Shown here one piece after another: positions 28,665 to 37,880 of a stretch of DNA of 64,000 bases. Location: the NCBI GenBank assembly GCA_016712315.1, contig JADJRG010000023.1, positions 1 to 64,000 of the forward strand, written 5' to 3'. The notes below the pieces were generated by a model. The model was not told the DNA's origin and did not search any database. It was given only the letters and a program-made list of their open reading frames with translations. Position 1 is the first letter of the stretch; every line of letters starts with the position of its first letter. A program made the position numbers and the translations under genes. Origin of the DNA: Nannocystis sp. (GTDB taxonomy: Bacteria > Myxococcota_A > Polyangia > Nannocystales > Nannocystaceae).

Positions 28665-30083
28665 TCAGCCCTCGGGCGGATACGTCACCAAGCTCAACCC
28701 CGCCCCGGTCATGTCTGAGTAGGTGTACGGACCGCTCAGCCCCGCCACCTCCATCAGCACCGCGTACGTGATCGGATCAACTTTGAAGGCTCGATCCGCG
28801 TCGCGGTCGACCACCCACACCGCCCCGTCCACGTCGATGCTCACCCCCACGGGCATCATCGCCCCCGGGATCGTCACCGTCGGCGCCACGATCGCGGCGC
28901 TCTCTGTGTCGACGACCACCAGCCCCGCCGGGTTATTGAGGGCGATGAAGGCCCGCCCGAAGCGGTCGATCTGCAGCCCGCGCATCCGGCCCGTCGGGAT
29001 CGTCAAGTGCGTCCACGTCCCCTTGCCCTGGTCATAGCGGTACACCGTCTGCTCCCCCGCCAACCACGGGTTCCCGTCGCGATCCACCGCGATCCCGTAC
29101 AAGTAGAATTTCGCGCCCCCCGGAGGAGCCTCGATCTCGATCCGCTCCACCTCGAGCGTCTCGCTGTCGATCCGCACCAGCGGCCCCTTGCTCCACCCCA
29201 GCGCCCAGAAGTCCCCCTGACGATCCACCGCCCCCCCGTACGGCCCGTGCTTCAGATCGCCCCACTGCGGCACGCTCACCTCGTCCAGGATCGCCCCGCT
29301 CTTCCCGTCCAGCCGCCTAAAATTCCCCGTCTTCGTCGGGTAGTCGTACCAGCCCACCCACACCCGCGGGTTCACCGTCGGGCACAGCGCGTGATCGACC
29401 GCCGCCTCCCACGCGATCGGCCGCGGCCCCGCCGAGTGCAGCTCCATACCTGCCCCATCGGGCAGATCGACCCGCCACAGCACGCACTCGTCCTCGCCCC
29501 ACGGCAGCACCTCGCCCGCCCCCGTCGACGTCTGGATCCCCGCGATCCCGTTGCTCTCGACGCAGCGCTCCGCCGCCCCCGCGATCTTCGTGATCCCCCC
29601 CGCACGATCCGCCACCGCCACGTCCCCGGCCAGGTTCACCGAGGTGCGAGACGGGTTCGTCAGCCCTGGCCCCACCCGATACCGAGCGCGCTCGATCCCC
29701 GTCTTCACCTCGATCTTCGAGACCGTACCTTCGGGCGAGTTCGCGATCCAGATGTGCGCGAACGACTCCTTAAACTTCGGCGTCCACGGCCCGCAGTCGC
29801 CGCCGCCGCCCAGCGTGTCGTCGCTGTCATCGAGGTCTAATTTCGGCCCGCTCGTCGGCCCCTCGCCGCTCTCATCGCCGCCCGCCGAGCCATCACCGCC
29901 GCTCGCGCTCGCCCCGCTCGCTCCGTCGCTGCTACCGCCGCTCGCGCTCGTGATCCCCTGCGTCGCCGAGGCGCCGCCGGTGAAGCTCGTCGCGCTCGGG
30001 CGCCCCCCGTCATCCCCCGCGCAGGAGGCGAAGCACGACGAGACGATCAAGCAGGGGATCAACGAACGCGCAGAGATCAGCAT
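28665..30083 (-). CDS. beta-propeller (Vgb/NHL-like) lipoprotein
   Basis: An intact 472-residue lipoprotein. The signal peptide ends in the lipobox FASCAGDDGG, followed by a Ser/Gly/Ala-rich linker to about residue 95. The propeller has the blade phrases HIWIANSPEGTVSKIEVKTG, ARYRVGPGLTNPSRTSV, YGIAVDRDGNPWLAG and VGVSIDVDGAVWVVDRD, and ends with PYTYSDMTGAGLS. The phrases PSRTSV, GGITKI and PYTYSDM are shared with the gene at 7521, showing recent or strongly conserved paralogy. It is most likely outer-membrane or surface anchored. The stop is only 26 bases before the start of the giant kinase-like gene, so the pair may be co-expressed, which raises the idea of an exported sensor subunit; that is inference. 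Confidence 0.88.
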   Translation of the reverse strand: MLISARSLIPCLIVSSCFASCAGDDGGRPSATSFTGGASATQGITSASGGSSDGASGASASGGDGSAGGDESGEGPTSGPKLDLDDSDDTLGGGGDCGPWTPKFKESFAHIWIANSPEGTVSKIEVKTGIERARYRVGPGLTNPSRTSVNLAGDVAVADRAGGITKIAGAAERCVESNGIAGIQTSTGAGEVLPWGEDECVLWRVDLPDGAGMELHSAGPRPIAWEAAVDHALCPTVNPRVWVGWYDYPTKTGNFRRLDGKSGAILDEVSVPQWGDLKHGPYGGAVDRQGDFWALGWSKGPLVRIDSETLEVERIEIEAPPGGAKFYLYGIAVDRDGNPWLAGEQTVYRYDQGKGTWTHLTIPTGRMRGLQIDRFGRAFIALNNPAGLVVVDTESAAIVAPTVTIPGAMMPVGVSIDVDGAVWVVDRDADRAFKVDPITYAVLMEVAGLSGPYTYSDMTGAGLSLVTYPPEG

Positions 30084-30180
30084 GGTCCGCGGCGCACGCT
30101 AGCAGACTCCGCCCGACGAGCGAAGCCGCGCCCACTCCACGTAATTGCAACTACAAAAAAATCCACAGCCGTCGCGATGA
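30084..30180 (-). promoter_or_regulatory. AT-richer intergenic patch, probable promoter of the 30083 lipoprotein
   Basis: The 97-base gap contains the only strongly AT-rich short stretch of this region, around 30138-30168, including TAATTGCAA and a run of seven A on the plus strand. On the minus strand it lies about 80-100 bases upstream of ATG 30083, a fitting place for the promoter of the lipoprotein and of a possible downstream operon. No exact consensus can be assigned. Confidence 0.3.
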
Positions 30181-30945
30181 TCAACCAGTCTCACCGCCAT
30201 CGATCGCCAACGCCTGTCCGTTGATCCCTCCCGCCTCCGGCCCCGCCAGGAACACGATCAGCGCCGCCACCTCCTCCGGCCCCAGCAGCCGCCCCTGCGG
30301 CGAGAAGCCCGCCAACGCCGCCCGCGCCGCCGACTCGCTGCGCTGCGTCGACGCCTGGATCTTCAAAACTGCCTCTTGGACCAGATCTGTGTCCGTAAAC
30401 CCCGGGCACACCGCGTTCACCGTCACCCCCTTGCTCGCCACCTCAGCCGCCAGCGCCCGCGTCCAGCCGAGCAGCCCCGCCTTCGCCGCCGAGTACGCGC
30501 TCGTGTACGCGTAGCCTTTCAGCGCCGCCGTCGACGCGACGTTGATCACCCGCCCGCCGCCCGCCTTGATCATGCCTGGCACCAGCGCCCGAGCCAGCGC
30601 GAACGGGGCCGTCAAATTCAGCGCGAGCATGCGCGCCCACAGCGCGTCGTCCGTCCGCCCCAGCGGCGCCGATGCGGCCGCGCCGGCGTTGTTGACGAGG
30701 ATCTCCACCGTACCCGACGTCGCCTCCACCAGCCTCGCCACCTCGCCCGCCGCCTCCAGATCCGCGGTCAACGCCTGCACCCGCGCCCCCCTCGCCGCCG
30801 CCTCCGCCGCCACCGCCGCCAGGCGCCCGGCGTCACGCGCCACGAGCACCAGGTCCGCCCGCGGCGCCAACGCCAAAGCCACAGCGCGGCCGATCCCCCG
30901 GCTCGCCCCTGTGATCAACGCCAGCGGGCGCGTGCTCGTGTGCAT
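30181..30945 (-). CDS. SDR family oxidoreductase
   Basis: A 254-residue classical short-chain dehydrogenase/reductase, the normal length. The cofactor-binding motif is LITGASRGIGRA near the N-terminus, followed by LVNNAGAAAS, the catalytic Ser in VINVASTAAL, the Tyr-Lys pair in TSAYSAAKAGLL and VNAVCPGFTDTDL. The C-terminus has the GGINGQALAIDGGETG ending typical of these enzymes. Basic residues after the first strand suggest NADP(H). The substrate is unknown; members similar in overall pattern act on 3-oxoacyl or 3-hydroxyacyl compounds. ATG 30945 is chosen because the conserved start follows at once. The gene sits between the lipoprotein and the GT-C membrane gene on the same strand. Confidence 0.92.
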   Translation of the reverse strand: MHTSTRPLALITGASRGIGRAVALALAPRADLVLVARDAGRLAAVAAEAAARGARVQALTADLEAAGEVARLVEATSGTVEILVNNAGAAASAPLGRTDDALWARMLALNLTAPFALARALVPGMIKAGGGRVINVASTAALKGYAYTSAYSAAKAGLLGWTRALAAEVASKGVTVNAVCPGFTDTDLVQEAVLKIQASTQRSESAARAALAGFSPQGRLLGPEEVAALIVFLAGPEAGGINGQALAIDGGETG

Positions 30946-30976
30946 TCGCCGAACATACCTCAGCCACAACCCTCAC

Positions 30977-33900
30977 CTACAGCCCCTCGCGGCTCACCAC
31001 CGCCAGATCACGCACCAGGACAAAATCCCCCGGCGCCGCGTCCACCAGCACCAGCCGCGCCCTCGCCGGCGCCCCCGGAGCGGCGCGCGTCACCGCTGGC
31101 GGCGCCGTCCAGTTGCCCGCCGACCGATCCGGCGGATCGATCGTCACCAGCAGCGCCCCATCGATCCACAGCTCCAACCGCGCCGAGGGGTCCAGCCGAG
31201 CCCCGAGCAGGTGCAGCAACCACAGCACCTCCCCCTCCGGCCCGAAGATCGGCGCGAACGCGACCTCGGTCTTCCCCGGCTCCTCGAGCCGGATCGCCAG
31301 CCCTTCGCTCGTCGGCCGCGGCGCGCTCCCCGGCCGCAGCCGCGACAGCGAGCGCCCCAGCGCCCACCGTGACGCCTGCGCCGCGTGCCCGTGCGCGTGC
31401 GGCGGCGCGTACGAGATCGCCAGCGAACCCCGCTCAGCCGGCCACACAGCCCCGAGCTCCGCCGGCAGCAGCCTCAGCTCCGCGAGCCCGCCGAACGGGC
31501 AGATCGCCCCCACCTCCGCCTCTCGGCTCCCCCGCAGCCGCAGCTCTCGCGGCCCCTGCTCGCGCACGAACGGACCCAGCGTCTCACGCTCGCGGATCGG
31601 CGTGTGCGGCAGCGACAGATCCATCACCTCGCCGTCCACCGTCAGCCGCCAGCCCATCGTCCGCCGCGCCGCCCCGCCCGTCGCCAGCAGCGCCAGCGCC
31701 AGCGGCCCGCCCCGCGGCGCCAGGCGGATCACCAGCTCGCGGTCGCGATCCAGACAGAGATGCCCCTCAGTCCATGTCTCTCCCGACATGTCTAGATCAC
31801 CAGGCCCCAGCGCCGCCCCGCCCCGCATCGTCCAGGCGGAGATCGCCGCCGCCTGCCCCGCGTCCACCTCCACCGCGAAGAGCCCCAGCCGCAGCTCGCT
31901 GCGCGTGATCCTCGTCGGCAGCGCGTCCATCGTCGGCGTCAGCCGGTCCGTGAACAGCTCGAAGAGCCCCAGCGGCCGCGCGCGAAACGGCGCCGGCAGC
32001 CGATCATCGATCGCCGCGATCTTCGGCCCATCGGGCCCCTCGCGGTGCGCCTGCGTCGCCTCGTTCAGCAGCAGCAGCACCGGCGGCGCCGCCTCAGCGC
32101 GCGCCTGCGGCCCCGCGAGCAGCAGCTCGTGCAGCGCCGCGTACGTCGCCTCCGCGCCGCGATACGGCAGCACCTGCACCCCGTGCCCCATCGCCAGCGC
32201 CCCGCCCACCTGGTTCCACGTGTGCGCGCTCAGCCACCCCTCCCCGCCCGCGATCACCACCGCGCCCGCCGGGATCCGAGCCGCCAGATCCTCGATCAAC
32301 CGCTCCGCCCCCGCCTGCTCGGTCGCCAACGTGATCGGCGCAAGCGCCAGCGGACCCGCCACGCTGAGCCACAGCCCGCCGCCGAGCCCCACAACGCCGA
32401 CCGCGCCGAGGCGCCGCGACCGCCTCGCCAAGCGATCACTCGCCGCCACTACCGCCGCCGTCGCCGACAGAAACAGCGCCGGGGCCAGCTCAGGCGCCAG
32501 ATAGCGCCCGTAGTAGTAGAGCCCCGCCTGCGGCAGGTTGCGCTGCGCGTAGAGGGCGAGCGTCGCCGTCGGCACCACCATCAGCGCCGCCCACCACGCC
32601 CCATCCTCGCTCACCGCGCCGCGTCGACGCGCGACGATCCCCAGCCCCACCGCCGCCGCCCCCAGCAGCCACGGCCCGAACGCCGGCAGCGCCGCGTCCA
32701 AGCGGCTAAACGGCCGCTCGCCCCCGCCGCCGACCCGCAGCCACACGTACACGATCACGCTCAGCGCCGCCGCCCCGGCGAACACCCACGGCAGCCGCGC
32801 CAGGCACCACGAGAGCCGCCGCTGCGCCGCCGCGGACCGCCCGATCCCGAGCTCCACCGCCCACCACAGCCCGATCGCCAGCGGCGCCCCGAGCATCAGC
32901 CCCGCCGGCCGGATCGGCGCCCACCCGCCCAACTGCCTGCGCAGCTCGTCGTACAGGTACGGGAACGCCACCTCCGCGTGCAGCATCACGCTCCCGAGCA
33001 AGAGCCCGCACACGATCGCCGGCGCCCGCCACCCGCCGCGCGACCGCGGCCGCAGCCACAAGATCGCCAGCAACAGAGGCGCCAGCAACCACACGTTCCC
33101 GCGCACCCAACCAGCGCCGCCCAGCAGCAGCGCCGCCGCCCACCGCCGCTCGCCGATCTTCAGCGCCAACGCGCAAGCCAGCAGCAGCGCCCCGATCAGC
33201 GGCTCGCTCAGCGGCGCCCGAGCCACCCAGATCACCAGCGGCGCCGCCGCGTACAGCCCCGAAGCCAGCGCCGCCGGCCACCAGCGCCCCGGCCACAGCC
33301 GCAGCGCCAACAACCACAGCGCCGCCGCCGACACCAGCGCGTACAAATAAAGAATCGACCCGACATAAGCTGGCCCAAAGAGCAGCCCCGAGACCGCCAG
33401 CAGCGCCGGGTGCATCTGTAAGAATTGCGGCGCCACCGCCCCGCTCGCGCGATCACGCAGGTACAGCCCTGGCCGGTATGGCCCCTCATAGACGCCCTCA
33501 CGCCAGCCCTCGCGCTCGATCGGCAGCAGCCCCAGCAGATCACCCGCGCCCGCGCGATCGCCCGCCCGCGTCGCCGCCGCCAGCAGCGCGTCGTGGTGGT
33601 GCAGCGACCCCGTGCGGAGGATGTGCCGCGCCTGCAGCACATACGTCCCTGGATCACGGCCCGCCAGCTCGGCCGGGTGAAGCGGCGTACGCAGGGAGAT
33701 CCCCAAGAGCACGGTCAGCGCGAGCCCGAGGTGCTCGGGGCCGAGCGCGCCGAAGCAGACCCGACAGCCCCCGCGGAGACACACGATCGCCGACCCGCCG
33801 ACCAACACCGCCACGCTCGCCGCAGAGAACAGGCCGAGCGCCGCCGTCAGCGTCGCCGCGATCCCGACGATCACCAACGATCCCGCGACCGCGATCGTCA

Positions 33901-33997
33901 GCGCCTCCCCCCCAGAGCAGCGCCGGTCAGCGCCTTGGATCCGCCCCGCGAGGCCGAAGATCGCGCCGAGCCACGCGACGGCGAGGAGCCACTGCAC
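30977..33997 (-). CDS. large GT-C like polytopic membrane protein
   Basis: A 1006-residue protein from GTG 33997. The first 600 residues contain about twelve hydrophobic segments with the first-loop phrase RDPGTYVLQARHILRTGSL, where Arg-Asp follows a membrane helix as in GT-C glycosyltransferases of the ArnT/PMT/dolichol-type class that use lipid-linked sugars on the periplasmic face. The last 400 residues are a soluble domain with beta-rich stretches such as LRLGLFAVEVDAGQ and LELWIDGALLVTIDPPDRSAG. The catalytic role is inferred from topology; the substrate is unknown. Stop is 31 bases before the SDR start, so the two may be one transcription unit. It diverges from ilvE. Confidence 0.72.
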   Translation of the reverse strand: MQWLLAVAWLGAIFGLAGRIQGADRRCSGGEALTIAVAGSLVIVGIAATLTAALGLFSAASVAVLVGGSAIVCLRGGCRVCFGALGPEHLGLALTVLLGISLRTPLHPAELAGRDPGTYVLQARHILRTGSLHHHDALLAAATRAGDRAGAGDLLGLLPIEREGWREGVYEGPYRPGLYLRDRASGAVAPQFLQMHPALLAVSGLLFGPAYVGSILYLYALVSAAALWLLALRLWPGRWWPAALASGLYAAAPLVIWVARAPLSEPLIGALLLACALALKIGERRWAAALLLGGAGWVRGNVWLLAPLLLAILWLRPRSRGGWRAPAIVCGLLLGSVMLHAEVAFPYLYDELRRQLGGWAPIRPAGLMLGAPLAIGLWWAVELGIGRSAAAQRRLSWCLARLPWVFAGAAALSVIVYVWLRVGGGGERPFSRLDAALPAFGPWLLGAAAVGLGIVARRRGAVSEDGAWWAALMVVPTATLALYAQRNLPQAGLYYYGRYLAPELAPALFLSATAAVVAASDRLARRSRRLGAVGVVGLGGGLWLSVAGPLALAPITLATEQAGAERLIEDLAARIPAGAVVIAGGEGWLSAHTWNQVGGALAMGHGVQVLPYRGAEATYAALHELLLAGPQARAEAAPPVLLLLNEATQAHREGPDGPKIAAIDDRLPAPFRARPLGLFELFTDRLTPTMDALPTRITRSELRLGLFAVEVDAGQAAAISAWTMRGGAALGPGDLDMSGETWTEGHLCLDRDRELVIRLAPRGGPLALALLATGGAARRTMGWRLTVDGEVMDLSLPHTPIRERETLGPFVREQGPRELRLRGSREAEVGAICPFGGLAELRLLPAELGAVWPAERGSLAISYAPPHAHGHAAQASRWALGRSLSRLRPGSAPRPTSEGLAIRLEEPGKTEVAFAPIFGPEGEVLWLLHLLGARLDPSARLELWIDGALLVTIDPPDRSAGNWTAPPAVTRAAPGAPARARLVLVDAAPGDFVLVRDLAVVSREGL

Positions 33998-34157
33998 CGC
34001 GCCAGCATACGCGCACGCGCGCGCCGCGACGATCGCCCACGATCACCGTGAGGAGCCTCTCGCCGCGCGTATCCTCGAGATCGAGGCCCCCACGCGCCTC
34101 TGTGCAGCGAGATTCGCAGATAGTCACGACGCGTGAACCTCTGGCATCCTCGCGCCG

Positions 34158-35063
34158 ATGGTCACGTATTTTAACGGAGACTACGTCGCCGACGACGACG
34201 CGAAGATCAGCGTCCGCTCGCGCGCGATTAACTACGGCCTCGGCTGCTTCGGCGGGATCCGCGGCTACCTCGCCGACGACGGCCAGCAAGTGCTCGTCTT
34301 CCGCCTCGCGGATCACGTCACGCGCCTCCAGCGATCGGCCGCGGTGATCTTCCTGCGCCTCCCCGGCACGCACGCCGAGATCTCGGAGATCCTCCTCGAG
34401 CTCGTCCGCCGCAACGAGGTCCACCACGACGTCTATCTCCGCCCCCTCGTCTTCTCCAACTCGGAGCGGCTCGCGCCCGTCCTGCGCGAGGAGGACTCCT
34501 TCTTCGTCGCCTACAGCATGCCGCTGCGCCGCTACATCGACAAAGAGTGCATCGACGTCTGCGTCAGCTCCTGGCGCCGCGTCTCGGACAACGCCATCCC
34601 CGCGCGGGTCAAGCCCACCGGCCTCTACTTGAACAGCGCCCTCGCCCGCCGCGAGGCCTTCGACAACGGCTACGACGAGGCGATCTTCCTCACCGAGACC
34701 GGCAAGGTCTCGGAGGGCAGCGCCGAGCACATCTTCATCGCCCGTCGCGGCGTCCTCTACAGCCCGCCCAGCACCGAAGACAACCTCGACGGCATCACCC
34801 GCCGCTCGATCATCGACCTCGCCGCCGACCTCGGGATCCCCTTCACCGAGCGCAGCATCGGCCGCAGCGAGCTCTACACCTCCGATGAGATGTTCCTCTG
34901 CGGCACCGGCGCGGAGATCACCCCCGTGCGCAGCGTCGATCGCCGCGTGCTCGGCGACGGCGGGATCGGCCCCCTCACCAAGCGCCTCCAGACCTACTTC
35001 GCCGACGTCGTCCGCGGCCGCGTCGAGCGCCGACGCGACTGGCTCACCCCTGTCTGGGCGTAG
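34158..35063 (+). CDS. ilvE: branched-chain amino acid aminotransferase
   Basis: A 301-residue class IV PLP-dependent aminotransferase of normal length. Evidence is the N-terminal FNGDYVADDDAKISV and NYGLGCFGGIRGY, the arginine-rich HVTRLQRSA, the Schiff-base lysine K152 in ARVKPTGLYLNSALA, EAIFLTETGKVSEGSAEHIF for the conserved Glu contacting the pyridine N, the phosphate-cup GITRRSII and the C-terminal FLCGTGAEITPV. It would interconvert leucine, isoleucine and valine with their 2-oxo acids in the cytoplasm. It is the first gene of a plus-strand row and ends 18 bases before the MMPL exporter gene. The 2-oxo acids feed branched fatty acids in myxobacteria, which may be why it sits with a lipid-export set; that link is inferred. 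Confidence 0.93.
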   Translation: MVTYFNGDYVADDDAKISVRSRAINYGLGCFGGIRGYLADDGQQVLVFRLADHVTRLQRSAAVIFLRLPGTHAEISEILLELVRRNEVHHDVYLRPLVFSNSERLAPVLREEDSFFVAYSMPLRRYIDKECIDVCVSSWRRVSDNAIPARVKPTGLYLNSALARREAFDNGYDEAIFLTETGKVSEGSAEHIFIARRGVLYSPPSTEDNLDGITRRSIIDLAADLGIPFTERSIGRSELYTSDEMFLCGTGAEITPVRSVDRRVLGDGGIGPLTKRLQTYFADVVRGRVERRRDWLTPVWA

Positions 35064-35081
35064 CGCGCACCGGAGGCGACG

Positions 35082-37751
35082 ATGAGCGAGCTCGTGATCC
35101 GCGCCCGCTGGCTGATCCTCGCGGCGCTCATCGCCGCCAGCGCGTGGCTTATCCCTGGGGTGAACGCCGTCCAGGAGGACAACGACGTCCTCGCCTTCCT
35201 CCCCCCGAACGAGCCCGACGTCATCGTCTTCCGCGAGGTCGCCGCCCGCTTCGGCATGCTCGAGGTCGGCCTCGTCGGCCTCAGCGCCGCCGACGGCGAC
35301 ATGCTCAGCCTCGATCGCATCGACCGCGCCCGCGCGCTCGCCAAAGATCTCAGCGAGCTCCCCGGCGTCCGCTTCGTCCTCTCCTTCACCGACCTCCCCA
35401 ACCCGCAGATCACCGAAGAGGGCCTCGAGGTCGCCTCGCTCGTCCCGCCCCAGCTCCGCGACGAGGCCCAGATCCGCGCCCGCGTGCTCGGCTCGCGCGA
35501 CGCCGTCGGCAACCTCATCTCCGCGGACGGACGAGCCGCCGCCATGATGGTCTTCCTCCTCCCCGGGGAGGGCCGCGCCAGCGCAGCCAGGGCCCAAACC
35601 TTGGACCGAGTCCGCGAGCTCACCCGCGGCTCCTGGACCGGCGAGAGCCACTTCGGCGGCGCCCCCTTCATCGAGGCCGAGGCCGCCTTAGCGAGCCGCC
35701 GCGACATCGTACGCCTCTCGCCGATCGTCATCCTCGTGCTCGTGCTCGTCTCGGCGCTGCTGCTCGGCTCCCTCACCGCCGCCGTCCTCAACGTGCTCGT
35801 CACCGGCCTCGGCGTCGGCCTGATCATGGGCGCCCACGGCGTCTTCGGCGAGCCCCTCACCATCGTCTCCTCCTCGATCCCCGTGATGATGGTCGCCCTC
35901 GGCGGCGCCTTCGGCGTGCACATGCTCGCCGGCTACCAGCGCCAAGCGGGCGACAGCTCCCGCGCGCGCGCCCTCGCCACCCTGCGCGAGCTGTGGAGGC
36001 CCGTCGTCCTCAGCGGCCTCACCACCGCCGTCGCCTTCTTCGCGCTCTTGGTGATGCCGCAAGCGCCCATGCAGCGCTTCGGCGCCGTCGCCGGGATCGG
36101 CGTGCTCGCCCTCCTCGGCCTCGCGCTGCTCGTGATGCCCGCGCTGCTCTCCCTGCTGCCGGCGCGCCTGCTCCGTCACCGCCCCGAGCGGCCGATGCCC
36201 CTGCGCCTGCGCCCCCCCCTCTGGGCCCTCCTCCTGATCGCCGCGCTCGGCAGCGGCCTCGCCGCTCGCATGAGCGCGGACCCGGACACCTCCAACGTCT
36301 TCGCCGAGGGCTCCGCCCCGCGCCTCGCGGGCGCCTTCTTCGACCGCCACTTCGGCGGCTCCACCTTCCTGCAGATCACCGTCGAGGGGCCGATCGGCGA
36401 GGCGCTCGTGCTCCGCGAGATCCGCGACCTCGCCGAGCAGATCGCCGCGATCGACGGCGTCGCCGACGTGCGCAGCGTCGTCGAGCCGATCGCCGTCCTC
36501 AACGAGGCCCTCGGCGGCCGCGGCGGCGTCCCTGAGAGCTCGCCGCGCGCCGCCCGCGTCCTCACCTATCTCACGGGACATCCGGCGATGGCCCAGCTCA
36601 TGACCCTTGAGGCCGACGGCGCCTTGATCCACGTCAAGCTCGCGCCGGCGCCGGGCGATCGTCAGGTCGCGATCACCCACCAGATCCGCGAGCTGCTGCG
36701 CCGCTACGACGGCGCCGACGATCGTATGGCCGCGGTCGCCACCAGCGATCCCCACGCCCGCGCCGTCCAGCTCGCGGAGGTCAGCGCCCGCCTCGGCCGC
36801 CTCCTCGGCCGCCCCGTCGACGCCGACCTGCTCGCCGCTGGAGGCCTCTCCGCCACCCCCGAGGCCCTCGCCGTCGCCACCAAGCTCCGAGATCGCGCCC
36901 TCGACTCCGAGGACAGCCCCGTCGAAGGCGTCCCGCGCGCGCAGATCGACGCCATCGACCCCGCCGAGCTGCTCACCCCCCGCGGCCCCGAGCTCCTCGA
37001 TCTGCTCCGCCGCCGCCTGCCTGAGCTCGCCGCTGAAGATCCCGAAGGGCTCGGCTTCGTCGCCGAGCACCTCGGCGCCTGGCTCGACGACGAGCTCGGC
37101 GAGCAGCGCGCGAGCCAGCGCTGCGCCGTGCTCGGCCTCAGCGCCGACGCCGATCGTCCGCGCTGCGCCGCGCTCACCCCGGCCCTCAGCGAGCTCGACG
37201 ACGACACCTGGCGGATGGCCCGCGCCCCCGAGGGCGTGCAGGCGCCGATCATCCCCTTCCGCCCGCGCCTCACCGGCCAGCCCGTGATCGGCGAGGCCTT
37301 CGCCGCCAGCGTCACCCGCAGCCTCATCCACTCGACCGCCGTCTCGATCGGCGGCCTCGCGCTCGTCCTGCTCCTCGCCCGCCAGCTCATCGCGCTCGCG
37401 CCCGCGCTGTGGACCCTCACCTTCGCGCTCGGCGGCCTCGCCCTGCTCGGCGCCCCGATCAGCGTCGGCACCAGCATGGTCACCTGCATCGCCGTCGGCG
37501 CGGGCGTCGACTTCGCGATCCACCTCAATTTCCGCGCGCGCCAGCGCGCCGGCGAGGGCGCGGGACAGCGCGCCGTCGACGAGATCGGCGCGGTCGTCCT
37601 GATCTCCGCCCTCCAGCTCGCCTTCGCCTTCCTCGTCCTCCTCGACTCTGAGATGTCCCCGCTACGCGACTTCGGCGCGGGCCTCGCGATCGGCCTGCTC
37701 GGCGCGGGACTCGGCGCCTGCTGGCTGATCCCCCTGCTCGTCCGCCGCTGA
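35082..37751 (+). CDS. RND/MMPL family exporter
   Basis: An 889-residue RND superfamily transporter. It has one N-terminal membrane helix, a periplasmic domain of about 180 residues, a block of five to six helices beginning at LSPIVILVLVLVSALLLGSL, a second helix at PPLWALLLIAALGSGL, another periplasmic domain and a final block of six helices. The sequence FGVHMLAG and GAGVDFAIHLNF are the conserved transmembrane positions that carry the proton-relay acidic residue in this family. The ribosome binding site GGAGG at 35072-35076 supports ATG 35082. RND proteins of this single-chain type export lipids, hopanoids or siderophores. Downstream genes supply a periplasmic lipoprotein-carrier-like protein and a barrel. 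Confidence 0.9.
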   Translation: MSELVIRARWLILAALIAASAWLIPGVNAVQEDNDVLAFLPPNEPDVIVFREVAARFGMLEVGLVGLSAADGDMLSLDRIDRARALAKDLSELPGVRFVLSFTDLPNPQITEEGLEVASLVPPQLRDEAQIRARVLGSRDAVGNLISADGRAAAMMVFLLPGEGRASAARAQTLDRVRELTRGSWTGESHFGGAPFIEAEAALASRRDIVRLSPIVILVLVLVSALLLGSLTAAVLNVLVTGLGVGLIMGAHGVFGEPLTIVSSSIPVMMVALGGAFGVHMLAGYQRQAGDSSRARALATLRELWRPVVLSGLTTAVAFFALLVMPQAPMQRFGAVAGIGVLALLGLALLVMPALLSLLPARLLRHRPERPMPLRLRPPLWALLLIAALGSGLAARMSADPDTSNVFAEGSAPRLAGAFFDRHFGGSTFLQITVEGPIGEALVLREIRDLAEQIAAIDGVADVRSVVEPIAVLNEALGGRGGVPESSPRAARVLTYLTGHPAMAQLMTLEADGALIHVKLAPAPGDRQVAITHQIRELLRRYDGADDRMAAVATSDPHARAVQLAEVSARLGRLLGRPVDADLLAAGGLSATPEALAVATKLRDRALDSEDSPVEGVPRAQIDAIDPAELLTPRGPELLDLLRRRLPELAAEDPEGLGFVAEHLGAWLDDELGEQRASQRCAVLGLSADADRPRCAALTPALSELDDDTWRMARAPEGVQAPIIPFRPRLTGQPVIGEAFAASVTRSLIHSTAVSIGGLALVLLLARQLIALAPALWTLTFALGGLALLGAPISVGTSMVTCIAVGAGVDFAIHLNFRARQRAGEGAGQRAVDEIGAVVLISALQLAFAFLVLLDSEMSPLRDFGAGLAIGLLGAGLGACWLIPLLVRR

Positions 37752-37880
37752 GTGATCCCCGTCACACCCCAGCCCTTCACCCCGGCGCTTTCGCCGATCC
37801 CGCGCGAAGATCCCGGAGCCCGGGTAAATACTGCCCCAGCCGCCCCGTCTGACACCGCCAGGTCTCGCCCACACAACGCC

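Noticed and set aside
30977..33997. Could be two genes, a membrane glycosyltransferase plus a separate soluble lectin-like protein
   Set aside because: The frame is continuous with no internal stop or start context near the membrane/soluble border, so a single protein is the simpler reading.
35688..37523. Minus-strand open frame of 611 residues inside the MMPL exporter
   Set aside because: It mirrors the codons of the exporter, is acidic and repetitive, and has no start context, so it is a shadow.
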